DNA of 64,000 bases from Pseudomonas folii (GCF_014357575.1 NZ_JACONW010000011.1:1-64000), one strand, 5' to 3'; positions 37,171 to 48,047 are shown, counted from the stretch's first letter. A program made the numbers and translations. Notes: generated by a model not told the origin, from the letters alone.

Positions 37171-39006
37171 ATGTGTGGAATCGTCGGCGCAGTCGCTGAA
37201 CGCAACATCACCGCCATCCTGATCGAAGGCCTCAAGCGCCTGGAATACCGTGGATACGATAGCGCTGGCGTTGCGGTGTTCAGCAATGCCGGTGTGCTCG
37301 ATCGTCGCCGTCGTTCCGGCAAGGTCAGCGAACTGGAGCAGGCGTTGGCAGGCGAGCCACTGCTGGGCCGTCTGGGTATCGCCCACACCCGTTGGGCGAC
37401 CCACGGCGCACCCTGTGAGCGTAATGCCCACCCGCATTTTTCTGGCGATGAACTGGCGGTTGTCCACAACGGCATCATCGAGAACCATGAACCCCTGCGC
37501 GAGCGCCTCAAAGGCTTGGGCTATGTATTTGTGTCCGATACGGACACTGAAGTCATCGTCCACTTGCTGCACCATAAGCTCAAGGACACACCTGACCTGA
37601 CAGTTGCGCTTAAAGCTGCCGTCAAAGAGCTGCACGGCGCATACGGTCTGGCAGTGATCAGTGCCAAACAGCCAGACCGACTGGTCGCCGCCCGCAGCGG
37701 CAGTCCGCTGGTAGTGGGGCTGGGCCTTGGAGAGAACTTCCTCGCGTCCGACCAAATGGCGCTGCGTCAGGTCACCGATCGCTTCATGTACCTGGAAGAG
37801 GGCGATATCGCCGAGATTCGTCGTGAAAGCGTGCAGATCTGGTCGTTGGATGGCTTGCCGGTTGAACGTGAAGTCGTGCAATACCGTGAAGGCGCAGAAG
37901 CGGCCGACAAAGGCGAGTTCCGCCACTTCATGCTCAAGGAAATCCACGAGCAACCAAAAGTAGTGCAGCGCACGCTTGAAGGCCGTCTCGGCCAGCAGCA
38001 GGTTCTGGTGCAAGCGTTTGGTCCGCAAGCAGCCGAGTTGTTCGCCAAAGTGCGCAATGTGCAGATCGTTGCCTGCGGTACCAGCTACCACGCCGGCATG
38101 GTCGCGCGTTACTGGCTGGAAGGGCTGGCAGGTATTCCATGTCAGGTGGAAGTTGCCAGTGAGTTCCGTTATCGCAAAGTCGTGGTACAGCCGGACACGT
38201 TGTTTGTCTCGATTTCCCAGTCCGGCGAAACCGCTGACACCCTGGCCGCATTACGCAACGCCAAAGAGCTGGGCTTTCTCGCCAGCCTCGCCATCTGCAA
38301 CGTCAGCATCAGCTCGCTGGTTCGCGAGTCCGACCTGACGTTGCTGACCCAGGCCGGTCCTGAAATCGGTGTGGCGTCCACCAAAGCCTTCACCACTCAA
38401 CTGGTCGCGCTGCTGTTACTGACCCTGTCTCTGGGCCAGGTTCAGCGCACATTGGAAGAGGGGGTTGAAGCCGAGCTGGTTGAAGAACTGCGTCGTCTGC
38501 CGACTCGTCTGGGTGAAGCGTTGGCCATGGATAGCACCGTCGAGAAAGTCGCCGAGCTGTTCGCCGAAAAGAACCACACCCTGTTCCTGGGGCGTGGGGC
38601 TCAGTTCCCGGTAGCTATGGAGGGTGCGCTCAAGCTCAAAGAGATCTCCTACATCCACGCCGAAGCCTATCCGGCGGGTGAGCTCAAGCATGGTCCTTTG
38701 GCGCTGGTCGACAGCGACATGCCGGTCGTGACCGTTGCGCCCAACAACGAGCTGCTGGAAAAGCTGAAGTCCAACCTGCAGGAAGTCCGCGCCCGCGGCG
38801 GTGAATTGATCGTCTTCGCTGACGAACAAGCTGGTATGAGCAACGGCGAAGGCACACACGTCATCGCCATGCCGCACATCATCGATGCGCTGGCACCGAT
38901 CCTCTACACCATTCCGCTGCAGCTGCTTTCGTACTACGTGGCGGTGTTGAAGGGCACGGATGTGGATCAGCCGCGTAATCTGGCGAAGTCGGTGACGGTG
39001 GAATGA
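37171..39006 (+). CDS. glmS: Glutamine-fructose-6-phosphate aminotransferase
   Basis: A 611-residue enzyme of the first step of amino-sugar synthesis. The N-terminal Ntn glutaminase has catalytic C2 (MCGIVGAV), and two SIS isomerase domains follow ([20 protein letters not shown]). It ends in LAKSVTVE, the sequence that overlaps the Tn7 target-recognition site. The accessory region begins right after it. Confidence 0.98.
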   Translation: MCGIVGAVAERNITAILIEGLKRLEYRGYDSAGVAVFSNAGVLDRRRRSGKVSELEQALAGEPLLGRLGIAHTRWATHGAPCERNAHPHFSGDELAVVHNGIIENHEPLRERLKGLGYVFVSDTDTEVIVHLLHHKLKDTPDLTVALKAAVKELHGAYGLAVISAKQPDRLVAARSGSPLVVGLGLGENFLASDQMALRQVTDRFMYLEEGDIAEIRRESVQIWSLDGLPVEREVVQYREGAEAADKGEFRHFMLKEIHEQPKVVQRTLEGRLGQQQVLVQAFGPQAAELFAKVRNVQIVACGTSYHAGMVARYWLEGLAGIPCQVEVASEFRYRKVVVQPDTLFVSISQSGETADTLAALRNAKELGFLASLAICNVSISSLVRESDLTLLTQAGPEIGVASTKAFTTQLVALLLLTLSLGQVQRTLEEGVEAELVEELRRLPTRLGEALAMDSTVEKVAELFAEKNHTLFLGRGAQFPVAMEGALKLKEISYIHAEAYPAGELKHGPLALVDSDMPVVTVAPNNELLEKLKSNLQEVRARGGELIVFADEQAGMSNGEGTHVIAMPHIIDALAPILYTIPLQLLSYYVAVLKGTDVDQPRNLAKSVTVE

Positions 39007-39031
39007 TTAGCCAAGGCTAAGGCGTGATTGG
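38970..39031. mobile_element. Predicted attTn7 target region at the glmS 3' end
   Basis: The last codons of glmS and the bases after it correspond to the conserved Tn7 target, with insertion normally about 25 bp past the stop, near 39031. No complete Tn7-like transposase genes are present, but the following 12 kb is accessory. This is position by established knowledge; I could not find a duplicated target. Confidence 0.55.
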
Positions 39032-40188
39032 TCCTAGGTATTAAAAACTGTCGCAGATTGCTGGACTAGCGACACTATTGCTGATGACCCTTGGGGATTA
39101 AATCTGTCGCAGCTTTCTCGCGGGGGCGTAGCTGCAATGGTGGGCCCACAGGCGGTACCATTGGTACGCCGAGTTTTGTGAGGAAATTGTGTATAACCTG
39201 CTACGTGATGATATTGATCTTGAGTCCTTGGATTTATTTCCCAAGGGAGAGTCAGATGAAACGTTCAGATCAATAATTGCGAGATACTCAATCTTAAACT
39301 GTGATGGGTGATGCTTCGCTTGGAGTAGTGGCAGGGTTGGCACAGTTTGCCGCAGCACAGGGGCCGGGACAGCCTGCTCGACATACTTACGAAGGTGCGG
39401 ACAAAGGGCTGAGCATTGAAGAAATCCTGTGTTGTGACTAGCGTATGCCACCCGCCGAAGCGCAGGCCGTTTTCTGCAAGCTACTCCACCACTCCACTCG
39501 CCCCAAGGCATTCGCACATCTCACCGAACAGCCGGTCACAGTCACTAAACCCGTAGAGCTTGGCCAGGAGATACAGCGCGTCATGGATGGCGCCAGCCAG
39601 GAGGGTTATGGAGGGCGGCGCCGAATTACCCCATTTGCCGACGCAAGACTGGTCTACTTCCAAACCGGCACAACCCCAGCATAGGCAATGGTTCGCCCGG
39701 AATCAGACTATGTCTCAGAGATCTCGGCGAGTGGGTCAATCCTACATTGGCCCCAACACCGCTACGGGTCCGTATCCACGCGTGCAGATTTAGACATCCG
39801 CGTTCCGGCCCTATGCTGTGCGACGGATGCTCGAAGCCTGGCGGGCTTAGATGCACTCCTCAGCAGGTAAAGCGTTGCGTTCATAGAGTTGGAATCTTCA
39901 AGAGGCAGCAATACTACGTGGTGACCTTCATTGTCATAAGGGAAACCACTTCCTGAATCTTTGTTACGCTCATCTAAATTATACCATGATATAAAAATCC
40001 GATTCTAATGCTGCAATCATTAATTTACAGGGGCATCTTCGCAGCGACAGCTGTGGCTACAAGAACGAACAGCAAATGAACGAAGCTCTCGTGCTAGGCA
40101 AATCCAATTAGTCGGTGCGATGATGAGCTGTCAGCGCCGACATATGGGGCGCAATCAATTTTTTCACCTTCTCATTCCGGATTTACCT
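39007..40188. other. Gene-poor stretch after glmS with decayed fragments
   Basis: No convincing complete gene. CTGTCGCAG occurs twice in direct orientation (39049 and 39104) with AGCGACAC between them, possibly end repeats of a lost Tn7-like element. A 58-codon open stretch without a start codon (about 39129-39305; contains EEIVYNLLRDDIDLESLDLF) looks like a gene remnant. A 79-codon forward frame at 39445 and a 60-codon reverse frame at 39663 overlap, and neither is recognisable. Confidence 0.5.
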
Positions 40189-41028
40189 ATGAGTGTTCCT
40201 ATAGATGTAGCTGTGCCTTTTTCCAATAAATACATGACTTATCTGCATCGAGTTGTCTTTTGGGCGTTGTTGCTATTAGCGCTGGGGTGGTGTCTCTACG
40301 CCTTGCGAGCCAACCTATTTAAAATGCTTGTGAATTTTGAATTCTTCGGGGCGCTCAAAACCCTTTATATCATTGGTTTTACTGCGAGCTTTTGGCCGCT
40401 GGTTTACATGGAGACGGTGGAATACATCTACTCCCGTATGGGAAAGAATGGCCGCCAGAGCTTGGAATATGCCAAATCACTCCAGAAAGACCTGGTGGTC
40501 ACAACGCTTACTGCGCTAGCGTTAGCTTGTATTTACTGGCTCGACTCAGCTAGCTATGGGCTTTCAGGGATTGATATCGCTTTCGTTGGATTCCCATTGC
40601 TGATCAGTTCTTTGTACACGATGATTCAGTGCACGAAGGTTAAGATCGCTGGCAAATATGTGCGAAGGGGAGCGATCGCGTTTAATTTCTTCAAAACCCT
40701 GGCGTTCACTTCCGTAGCATTTTGGCTGCTGATTAAAAACTCGTCTGGGGAGCTGAAGACTGATCAAGCCCTTTATCTTCAAATTTCGGTGCTGTTGATC
40801 GGGCTGCATTTCTTTCTGACGAACAATCTCGTTTACTTGATGTTTAAGCAAGGCCGGGTCGAACCTTCTGCGTTCAGGCATTATTTTGTGCACCATGTGA
40901 TCAGGTCTAAGCACGGGCTATACAACATGATGGAAGCCGAGATGGCTCCACTGAATCGCCGGTTGCAGGCGGAAAAAGCCAAGCATGCGCAAGAGGTACG
41001 CAAACGTCAGAAGAAAAACCCGCGCTGA
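40189..41028 (+). CDS. Unrecognised multi-spanning membrane protein
   Basis: A 279-residue protein with about six hydrophobic segments (roughly residues 18-38, 50-75, 100-118, 125-145, 165-185 and 200-225) and a long, very basic C-terminal tail (EKAKHAQEVRKRQKKNPR). I prefer the ATG at 40189 (MSVPIDVAVPFSNKYM). An upstream ATG at 40120 would add 23 residues, and neither has a strong ribosome-binding site. I do not recognise a family. It stands alone in the glmS-side accessory region. Confidence 0.65.
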   Translation: MSVPIDVAVPFSNKYMTYLHRVVFWALLLLALGWCLYALRANLFKMLVNFEFFGALKTLYIIGFTASFWPLVYMETVEYIYSRMGKNGRQSLEYAKSLQKDLVVTTLTALALACIYWLDSASYGLSGIDIAFVGFPLLISSLYTMIQCTKVKIAGKYVRRGAIAFNFFKTLAFTSVAFWLLIKNSSGELKTDQALYLQISVLLIGLHFFLTNNLVYLMFKQGRVEPSAFRHYFVHHVIRSKHGLYNMMEAEMAPLNRRLQAEKAKHAQEVRKRQKKNPR

Positions 41029-41078
41029 ATTGAAGCATCGAACGTTAAAGTCTGGACATCCATTCTCTGAACTGTTGA

Positions 41079-41345
41079 AAGGCACGCAAAAAAGCCCGGA
41101 AAGCTCCAGCGGTCAAGCTAGCCGTCAATGCTTGGCAAAAGGCGCTGAGCAGCTATGTGCCGGTATTGATCCAGTTCAAGACCGACCCTAACGCGGTGCC
41201 ACTGCCACCGCATATCAAGCTCGGCCAGGCGAAAAAATTTGCCAGTACGTTGCCTGAGGGCGATCCGGACGAGGCAGGCGTTCTCAAGCAGACGGAGAAG
41301 CAGATCCTGAGCAGCATTCTGCCAGGAAAGGGCAAGGACGCATGA
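41079..41345 (+). pseudogene. C-terminal remnant of an unidentified basic protein
   Basis: From a stop at 41076 an open frame of 88 codons runs through a Lys/Arg-rich start (KARKKARKAPAVKLAV) and a Pro-containing middle (NAVPLPPHIKLGQAKKF), ending in LPGKGKDA. It looks like a true coding C-terminus lacking its 5' part. The source protein is not recognised. Confidence 0.4.
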
Positions 41346-41998
41346 ATGCCTCGGCGCCGACGACGCTGCCGAACGGTTCGGTCAGGGTGAAGCGTTGACA
41401 GGGGAAACCGATGGGCCAGCCATTGAGCCGCGTAATCAGGAATCCGGGATGCCGATACTGTTAACCGAAGCAGAACGCAATACTGAGCATGGCGTTATAC
41501 GCCAGTCATGCTCTGATCCCGCGCGGTCGGAGACCCTGTGCACGTCGGGAAGTCCTCCGCACAGAAACTGGGAGATCTCGGCAATTCCCGGTGCGCAAGC
41601 ACCGGGCGGAGCAGGAAAGGCCAAAAGCCGTAGACATCGAAAGATTTTTCGTCGATGGGATTCAGAAAGACCCAATGCAGCGATGGATTGAGCGACACAG
41701 CTAAGACCCGAGATTGCGATGAGACTTACTCCTCGCCTACTCAAAGCTGCTTTCGGCGGGGAAAGCCACTTAGCCATGCTTACGCGTCGGTCCGTTATTT
41801 TTCGCTCTACTTGATCTTCCCAATCTGAATGGATAGTTTGGTGCCGTCCTACCTGCGACTGGGCGAGTAGCTAACCGGGACACGACCGCTGCTTTACCAA
41901 ACCTGCATCTTGGCTTTCTAAATCAAGGCTGACAGTAAATATAAAATCTTGCCTGCGTGTAGCACGCTGACTGTCTCCTGACTTAAGGAAGCTTCGCC
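41346..41998. other. Non-coding stretch before the CxxC protein gene
   Basis: I see no convincing gene in these 650 bp. Short overlapping frames occur on both strands. AGCGACAC occurs again near 41684. TAAATATAAAAT at 41936-41947 could hold the -10 of the following gene. A ribosome-binding site TAAGGAAG precedes the next ATG. Confidence 0.4.
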
Positions 41999-42880
41999 AT
42001 GCCCGATGTTATTGACCAAGCTGTAGCGTTTTTGCGTGCGTATTATGCCGAGCAAGGCATTCTCATCCGCTCTGCTCATGCGCACGCAGCGGTGGCAAAT
42101 TATCTTGGCTTCAATTCCAAAATTGCACTCAAGAGTGATCACGATTTTGACTCGCACGATCAGAACCTGATCGCCTACCGCAACACGACACTGAAACTCC
42201 TCCACCAGCACATTCCCAAGATGAAGCCCACGCCACTCCAGTCATTGGACGTAACTGAGCTTGGGCTATTCATCCGTGCCGGGTTGATGCCCCCTTGCCA
42301 GGCTTGTGCGGTTAGGGCACCCACTGTGCGGCACTTTGTCGGTGGTGCCGATCATCCGCATGGCTGGCTTTGCCACCAGTGTTCTGACGGTTTTGAAATC
42401 AACTTCACATTCAAATGGTTGGAGCATGCGCCAGCGTTTCCTGAACGCGTAGCGCATGTGAAGATTAGCGTTACACCTCCGCGCAATTTGCCCGAAGAAA
42501 CCCTCCAGCGCATGGTGTTTGTGCTTCCAGAGTTCTTCGAAACTCCGCCAGATGGCTATGAATCCGAATCTATGCGTGTCGACTCGGCCTATTTCAATCG
42601 TGTCACTGCAGTTGGACAAGTGGTCGATAGACGCAACAGCCAGCGTCATGTACTGAGCTATCACCTCGTACAGAACGCATGGCTGGGTACCGTTTTCCAC
42701 TACTGCGGCACTGTCGATCGGCAACAGTACGAGGCAAAGATCAAGGCAAAAATGCGCGAAAACATCATTGGTACCGTGGTGCGTTATTTGGCTGGCAGCC
42801 TGCCTGACTCTCGCTTGCTCAGCAAAGAAACACACCGTCATTATGTAGACTCTCTGCCTACTCATATCCCCGAAATCTGA
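41999..42880 (+). CDS. Hypothetical protein with paired CxxC motifs
   Basis: A 293-residue cytoplasmic protein. The N-terminal 70 residues (with ILIRSAHAHAAVANYLGFNS) resemble short helical domains found at the start of proteins on integrative elements. Two CxxC pairs in the middle (PPCQACAV, about residue 98, and WLCHQCSD, about residue 123) suggest a zinc ribbon. The C-terminal region is unrecognised. A good ribosome-binding site (AAGGAAG) precedes the ATG. Function unknown. Confidence 0.7.
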   Translation: MPDVIDQAVAFLRAYYAEQGILIRSAHAHAAVANYLGFNSKIALKSDHDFDSHDQNLIAYRNTTLKLLHQHIPKMKPTPLQSLDVTELGLFIRAGLMPPCQACAVRAPTVRHFVGGADHPHGWLCHQCSDGFEINFTFKWLEHAPAFPERVAHVKISVTPPRNLPEETLQRMVFVLPEFFETPPDGYESESMRVDSAYFNRVTAVGQVVDRRNSQRHVLSYHLVQNAWLGTVFHYCGTVDRQQYEAKIKAKMRENIIGTVVRYLAGSLPDSRLLSKETHRHYVDSLPTHIPEI

Positions 42881-43406
42881 ATGTAGATTCAGTTAACCAA
42901 GTGCCTGCGAGGATGGGAGGTACAGCATTCATCTCCAACCACTCAGCCACAGCTACCTAGCCCTAATGGCCAGGTAGCTGCGTGAGCGCTCGGATCGTTC
43001 TCGCACTCAAGCGAAGCGGTCGACGGCGTTATCTGAGTGAAGGGTGAGAGCGAGTGTTGACGCCGATGTTGAATTGACCCAGTTGCCGAGATTTCACTGA
43101 CCTAGGCTGATTCGTCGCGAACTATTGACTATGGCGGGTTTTTGCCTATTTGGAGGTGGGTCAGTCTTGCGTCGGCATATAGTTCGATTCGGTATCGGCC
43201 TCAACAATTATGGGCTCGAAATACTTTAGAGAGCTAAGGGCTTTACCAAAGGAGGTTAAAAGCGTGCGGACGTGGGCACAACAGCAGCTTGCCCGAAAAA
43301 TGCTCCCCACGCTCAATTGAATTGACATTGAGTTCTGGTATTTGCTTTGCAGCTGGTCGGTCGATAGTAATCCGCCGCTGGCTATGGCTGGCGGCATACC
43401 ATGGTG
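42881..43406. other. Intergenic stretch with hairpin and possible insertion-sequence debris
   Basis: A 9-bp inverted repeat, CAGCTACCT / AGGTAGCTG (42950-42958 and 42972-42980), may terminate the preceding gene. Further on, AATTGACCCAG near 43073 and GGTGGGTCAG near 43155 form a partial inverted pair reminiscent of debris around IS21-type elements; this is a weak impression. No gene is supported. Confidence 0.4.
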
Positions 43407-44318
43407 TTATTTAATAAAGGCCCGGCCGACCAAGTTTCGAGTTTTTGCTATGACATCGTATTCTGGTCTATCGTTGGAGTAGTAAGTCATATATTCGTCA
43501 AACATATGGTCGAACGCAAAATTAAGTGGCATGATATCACATCCTAATTTAAGATATTCGCTGAGCGCGGCTTTGTCGGCCGGTTCCAAGATAATATCTT
43601 TCTTTGAAATGTGTTGCTTTCCATTGATTGAACAATACTCATCCTTGAATTTTGAGCTTAAATTATATGGAATTCGCGACGATGACTTTGTCTGCTTCCA
43701 AGCGACCTTTGTTAGCAAGTGGGAATGTAGGTTCGCTAATTGAATGCATTGTTTGACAAAGCCGCCGAGCGATGTAATCGAACTCTTTAGTTCTTCATCA
43801 TTTTCAAATGGCGAGTTAAGTGGCATTCTATATGAATAATACTCGCGTAAAAACCTTAGATTTTCCACCTTTTTTTTAGCGTCGGCGTGAATGATACTGT
43901 TGTGGCTGTGCGCATAGGTTGAGTAAAAAACGTTTAGCATTTTGCTGTGACTTATATCGTAAACGTTTTTTGTGGTTTGTTGCGGATTGAGATATATCAC
44001 AGACCACATAGCATGAAGCGCAGAATAATATCCGAGATAATATGCGGCTGCCATGACACCTTCTTTTTCTGCCTTCTTTGACTCAAGGGCAAAATTGGTT
44101 GCGCTGAAACATAGTTTTAACGATTGACGAGCGCGCACTGACCATATCGCAGTTTCGTAGTCGTTCCAAGTGCCTACTAATGCGTGATACTTTCTCATCC
44201 AGGTATCGTGATACTCCTGCCTGGCACTGTTTGTGCGTAAATTCATGTCCAGATGATGAAAGCTGCAAATATATTCAAAATACGTTGATAGCGGTTTCCA
44301 GTTAGCTTCGATGGCCAT
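43407..44318 (-). CDS. AT-rich hypothetical protein, possibly HEPN-like
   Basis: A 303-residue, mainly helical protein. The base composition is clearly more AT-rich than the neighbouring core genes, and the codons are unusual for this chromosome, which points to recent transfer. AAYYLGYYSALHAMWSVIYL followed by a second helix with HSHNSIIHADAKKKV and LREYYSYRM recalls the helix pattern of HEPN-fold proteins, but no clear RX4-6H motif was identified. It lies near the HNH/ATPase cluster on the opposite strand. Confidence 0.65.
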   Translation of the reverse strand: MAIEANWKPLSTYFEYICSFHHLDMNLRTNSARQEYHDTWMRKYHALVGTWNDYETAIWSVRARQSLKLCFSATNFALESKKAEKEGVMAAAYYLGYYSALHAMWSVIYLNPQQTTKNVYDISHSKMLNVFYSTYAHSHNSIIHADAKKKVENLRFLREYYSYRMPLNSPFENDEELKSSITSLGGFVKQCIQLANLHSHLLTKVAWKQTKSSSRIPYNLSSKFKDEYCSINGKQHISKKDIILEPADKAALSEYLKLGCDIMPLNFAFDHMFDEYMTYYSNDRPEYDVIAKTRNLVGRAFIK

Positions 44319-44844
44319 TGATCTCTTCTTGGGCGATTGTTTTTTTGAGGTGGTGGATAGTGCTGATGTGGATGCATGTCTTTATAACACAACCTGATAT
44401 ATCTCTACCTCTGATGCTCATCGGTGGCGTAGGGTATGAAACACGTCAAGCGCTGCCGAGGTTTTCCAGCGGCAAAAATTTGCGATTGACGAATTGGTGT
44501 TCGATCGGGTGCTCAGTAGATGGAACTGATACGGTGATCAATTATGTAGCGAGAGGCTGATCATATTAAACCCGGGGTGGAAAAACACTGAGTAACACAG
44601 TATTTTCTAGTCACGTAGCCGCTTACAGGGTCGGTTGAGCTAGTTCGTTGAATGCTTTTAGGTGCCAGCGATACCAGGGTGTGTAATCGTCTACGCCGAT
44701 GGTAATGACTTCCAGCTAGCACCGCTCGACTCCGTCGGCCTGGATGTGTCGGCCGAAGACAATGCAAGTGTTAATAGCTCGGATACGGTCGATCACGCTT
44801 AGAAATAGCATCGTGGAAACCCTGGTGCTTTTTGGGAGATAAAG
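44319..44844. other. Intergenic stretch with a decayed minus-strand gene
   Basis: On the minus strand from about 44795 to 44631 a coding-like frame (VIDRIRAINTCIVFGRHIQ, then a TAG, then LEVITIGVDDYTPWYRWH and LKAFNELAQPTL) suggests a truncated gene with an in-frame stop. The rest shows nothing clear. GGGAG at 44834 is the ribosome-binding site of the next gene. Confidence 0.4.
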
Positions 44845-47091
44845 ATGATTTACGTCGACCGTTCCCGTATACCCATGCCGGAAAAACTCGGAGCCTCAAG
44901 CACTGGTGGAACCGAATTGCGACAGGCGAAGGAATTCTTCCGAGATAAGAAGAACGCTCAGCGCCGCTTCGAGTTCCGCGTTATGCACCTTCGCGAGGTA
45001 CGTACTGCGCTTAGGGAATTGTTTTTCAATAAATGTGCTTATTGTGAGAGCTTTCTCCAGGTCGTCGCAGGCGAAGTGGACATGTATCGGCCAAAGGGTG
45101 GCGTGTCAGAAAATGCATTGCACCCAGGTTATTGGTGGTTGGCTGCTGAATGGAACAATTTGCTGATCGCCTGCCCCGACTGCAATCGCCAGCGCAGCCA
45201 CGGCCTTGCCGATGATCACAAGGGGGTCAGCGGCAAGGGCAACAGATTCCCATTGTTAGATGAGTCAGCGCGATGCTTTGGCCCGCAAGACGACATATCT
45301 CTAGAGCAGCCATTGCTGTTGAACCCATGCGCTGACGATCCTGACGAGCACTTGGTGTTCGATTGGAATGGCCTAGTAACCAGCGATACTCTTCGCGGAC
45401 AAACAACTATTACCGTCTTGGGCCTGAACCGCCCGGCGATTGTAGAAGCGCGGGCTCGAGAGGCTGAGATGTTTCGCTTCATGCTTAGCCAAGCAAACCT
45501 CTCCGTCGCGGGGGCGTCATCAACCACGACATTAGCATCTATCCTGAATGCTGTGGCGTTAGGAGTCGCTCCATACGCAGGTATGAAACGGCAGTTGCTC
45601 CGTAGAGCGCGGACCGAGCTCAAATATGTAGGGGGGCGTGACAAGGCTCCTATCAGCGCTGCACGACAGAAGCGAGCTAAGCGTGCTCTACAACAATTCG
45701 AGGCTGAGCAGTCTACTTACACTCTCGCTGACGAAGCAGGGCGCAGGATTGCACGGTCTCAGCAGCGCGCGATCGAGCGCATTTCGCTGCAAAACTTCAA
45801 AGGTTTGCGAGATGTTAAAATTGAGGTAGCAAAAAATGGAAATGGCGCTGGGTGGCTAATGCTGCTTGGTGAGAACAGCACGGGAAAGAGTTCAATTCTC
45901 CAGGCTATCGCTCTATGCCTAGCCGGAGCCGACTACTTCGCGACACTTGTGAACGACGGCAGAATAGTTCCGCGGGAACTCATTAATTCACGTACTCGGC
46001 GATGCACGATCAGCATCAAGCTGTCAGGATTTGTTGCTCCCCACCGGATGACCATAACTGCATCCGGAACGACCTTCGAGAGCCCATCTGGGAAATCCGC
46101 TGAGGTAACGGTATCCAAGCGCGAGGTTGTGGTATCAGGTGATAGCGAAGCTCGCTCGGCGCAGCTGGTACTGCTCGCCTATGGCGCTACTCGTCTGCTG
46201 CCACACAAGAGTCCAGCGCGATATGGCCTTGAGTTTGCGCGCATCGATAATCTCTTCGATCCTTTCCTCCCTTTGTTCGATGCCAACGAATGGCTTCTAA
46301 AACTCAATAGCAGAACATTCGCTAATGTTGCACTGATCCTCAAAGATCTGATGTCACTCGACGATGCCGCCCTATTGCATCGGCAAAAATCCCGCGTGTA
46401 TGTTCACAGCCATGGAGACAACGCACCCATCCAACGGTTAAGCGATGGATTCCAATCCGTGGTCGCTATGAGCGTGGATATCTTGGAAGCTGCAATGCGT
46501 CTTTGGGGCAATTCCGAGACCGCCGAAGGTATTGTGTTGCTGGACGAAATCGGAGCTCATCTGCACCCGTCTTGGAAAATGAAGATCGTTTCCAGCCTGC
46601 GTCGCGCCTTTCCCGGCATCCAGTTCATCGTCACAACGCATGACCCATTATGTCTGCGTGGGCTGACCGAGGGGGAGGTGGTGGTAATGCGTCGTGACGA
46701 AGAGGGGCAGGTTGAGCCAGTTGCGGACCTCCCCTCACCTGGTGACTTCCGCGTCGATCAACTGCTCACGTCCGAGTTTTTTGGGCTTAACAGCACTGTG
46801 GATCCTGAAACTGAAGCTCTCTTTGATCGCTACTATGCGTTATTGGCCCTCAATCAACGCACTGCAGAGCACGAACAGGAGCTGGACCGACTTCAAAAAG
46901 TCCTGCGCGACCGCCGCTACGTTGGTGACACTGTGCGTGAACAGCTCATGTTCGAAGCTGTTGATAAAGTCCTCGCACAGCACCTCGTTGCAGGCAACTT
47001 CTCGATGCCGGAAATGAAGCAGGAGGCCGCCAAGGAGCTGGCTGAGATGTGGGATTCGACTGTGTCCGGCCTTGATGAGACCTCCCCATGA
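44845..47091 (+). CDS. HNH-AAA ATPase fusion protein (Septu PtuA-like with N-terminal PtuB-like domain)
   Basis: This 748-residue fusion begins with an HNH domain of the PtuB/TIGR02646 type (about residues 55-180): C64-x2-C67, then VDMYRPK (D79-M80), WNNLL, and C110-x2-C113-NR. An SMC/ABC-like AAA ATPase follows (about 315-690), with Walker A GENSTGKSS at 342-350, signature-like LSDGF, Walker B with D567-E568, and an H-loop TTHD. The expected catalytic His at position 80 is Met, so the fused nuclease may be inactive. The ATG overlap with the next gene implies coupling. Defence against phage is the likely role, by analogy with Septu. Confidence 0.85.
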   Translation: MIYVDRSRIPMPEKLGASSTGGTELRQAKEFFRDKKNAQRRFEFRVMHLREVRTALRELFFNKCAYCESFLQVVAGEVDMYRPKGGVSENALHPGYWWLAAEWNNLLIACPDCNRQRSHGLADDHKGVSGKGNRFPLLDESARCFGPQDDISLEQPLLLNPCADDPDEHLVFDWNGLVTSDTLRGQTTITVLGLNRPAIVEARAREAEMFRFMLSQANLSVAGASSTTTLASILNAVALGVAPYAGMKRQLLRRARTELKYVGGRDKAPISAARQKRAKRALQQFEAEQSTYTLADEAGRRIARSQQRAIERISLQNFKGLRDVKIEVAKNGNGAGWLMLLGENSTGKSSILQAIALCLAGADYFATLVNDGRIVPRELINSRTRRCTISIKLSGFVAPHRMTITASGTTFESPSGKSAEVTVSKREVVVSGDSEARSAQLVLLAYGATRLLPHKSPARYGLEFARIDNLFDPFLPLFDANEWLLKLNSRTFANVALILKDLMSLDDAALLHRQKSRVYVHSHGDNAPIQRLSDGFQSVVAMSVDILEAAMRLWGNSETAEGIVLLDEIGAHLHPSWKMKIVSSLRRAFPGIQFIVTTHDPLCLRGLTEGEVVVMRRDEEGQVEPVADLPSPGDFRVDQLLTSEFFGLNSTVDPETEALFDRYYALLALNQRTAEHEQELDRLQKVLRDRRYVGDTVREQLMFEAVDKVLAQHLVAGNFSMPEMKQEAAKELAEMWDSTVSGLDETSP

Positions 47092-48047
47092 TTCGCATTG
47101 AGAAAAACGCACAGACTCCAGCGCTGGATGTTTTCACGCATGCGTCGGTAGGTCCCAAAAACCAGAAGAAAACCCGTGCTGCAGCCGAGCTTGAAAGAGC
47201 GATAGCTTTTTTTACCAACCCTTCGAATTTCGCTAATGAGGAGAAGCTTTGTAAAAAGTCCTTCAATTTCGCCGTATACAAAGACAAGACGTTGGCTGAA
47301 AAGCTGGCGGGTATATTTGGCCGGAAATGCGCTTACTGTGAGAGCCGGGTGGCCCATGTAATGCCGAGGGAGATTGAACACTTTCGGCCCAAATCGGCGG
47401 TAGAGAACCCTACTCAGCCCGCGTTGCGTCCCGGCTACTACTGGCTAGGTGGCGACTGGACCAACCTATTGGTTGCATGCGTGGACTGCAACCGGGCACG
47501 AAACCATACGGTGCCAGGTCAGTCGGCTTCTGTGCGACTCGGGAAACATGCGCAGTTCCCTCTGGCGTTAGAGAATCAGAGGGTGCGTTTGCACGGGAGC
47601 GACATCTCTGCAGAAGAGCCCCATCGTTTGCTGATCCATCCATGCATAGATCAGCCTGAGGAGAGGTTCAAGTACGATGACGACGGACTGATCCTACCCA
47701 GAGATCCTCAAGATCTGCAGGCGACTACCTCCATCACGGTTTATGCATTGCAGCGCAAGTATCTGGTTGAGGAACGCAAGCGCGTACAGAACGATCTAGT
47801 GTTTAAGTTGGAGCTATTGAAATCCCTAGGCGCTGAATTCAACAGCATGCACGGTAGGGCGTCCCGCGCCGACCTTGATGAAAAGCGTCGTCAGCTGAAC
47901 CTTCAAATGAGTTCGATTCGGCAGATGTTTGAGCCGGACGCCCCGTTTCTCGGTATGGTGAGGGACTATGTGCGTCGTCATGTAGCGGCAGGCCACTACA
48001 ATGATCTTCTCCGCGCTGGACTTGATCTGCGTCGACTTGTGCCATAA
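47088..48047 (+). CDS. HNH endonuclease, PtuB-like
   Basis: A 319-residue HNH protein of the same family as the preceding N-terminal domain. The motif set is complete: C81-x2-C84, E97-H98-FRPK with the general-base His, WTNLL, and C131-x2-C134-NR. The C-terminal half is helical and unassigned. It overlaps the fusion gene by 4 bp (ATGA), so the two are made together. It may supply the nuclease activity missing from its partner. Confidence 0.85.
   Translation: MIRIEKNAQTPALDVFTHASVGPKNQKKTRAAAELERAIAFFTNPSNFANEEKLCKKSFNFAVYKDKTLAEKLAGIFGRKCAYCESRVAHVMPREIEHFRPKSAVENPTQPALRPGYYWLGGDWTNLLVACVDCNRARNHTVPGQSASVRLGKHAQFPLALENQRVRLHGSDISAEEPHRLLIHPCIDQPEERFKYDDDGLILPRDPQDLQATTSITVYALQRKYLVEERKRVQNDLVFKLELLKSLGAEFNSMHGRASRADLDEKRRQLNLQMSSIRQMFEPDAPFLGMVRDYVRRHVAAGHYNDLLRAGLDLRRLVP

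Noticed and set aside
39445-39684. 79-codon forward frame in the gap after glmS
   Set aside because: No ribosome-binding site and no recognisable protein; an overlapping reverse frame is equally plausible, so it was left in the region note.
43060-43165. Possible IS21-type terminal debris
   Set aside because: Only a short TGACCC/GGGTCA pair and a general impression of similarity; no transposase frame to support it.
44318-44560. 80-codon plus-strand frame upstream of the HNH-AAA gene
   Set aside because: No plausible ribosome-binding site, and the predicted protein lacks a consistent pattern; probably non-coding.
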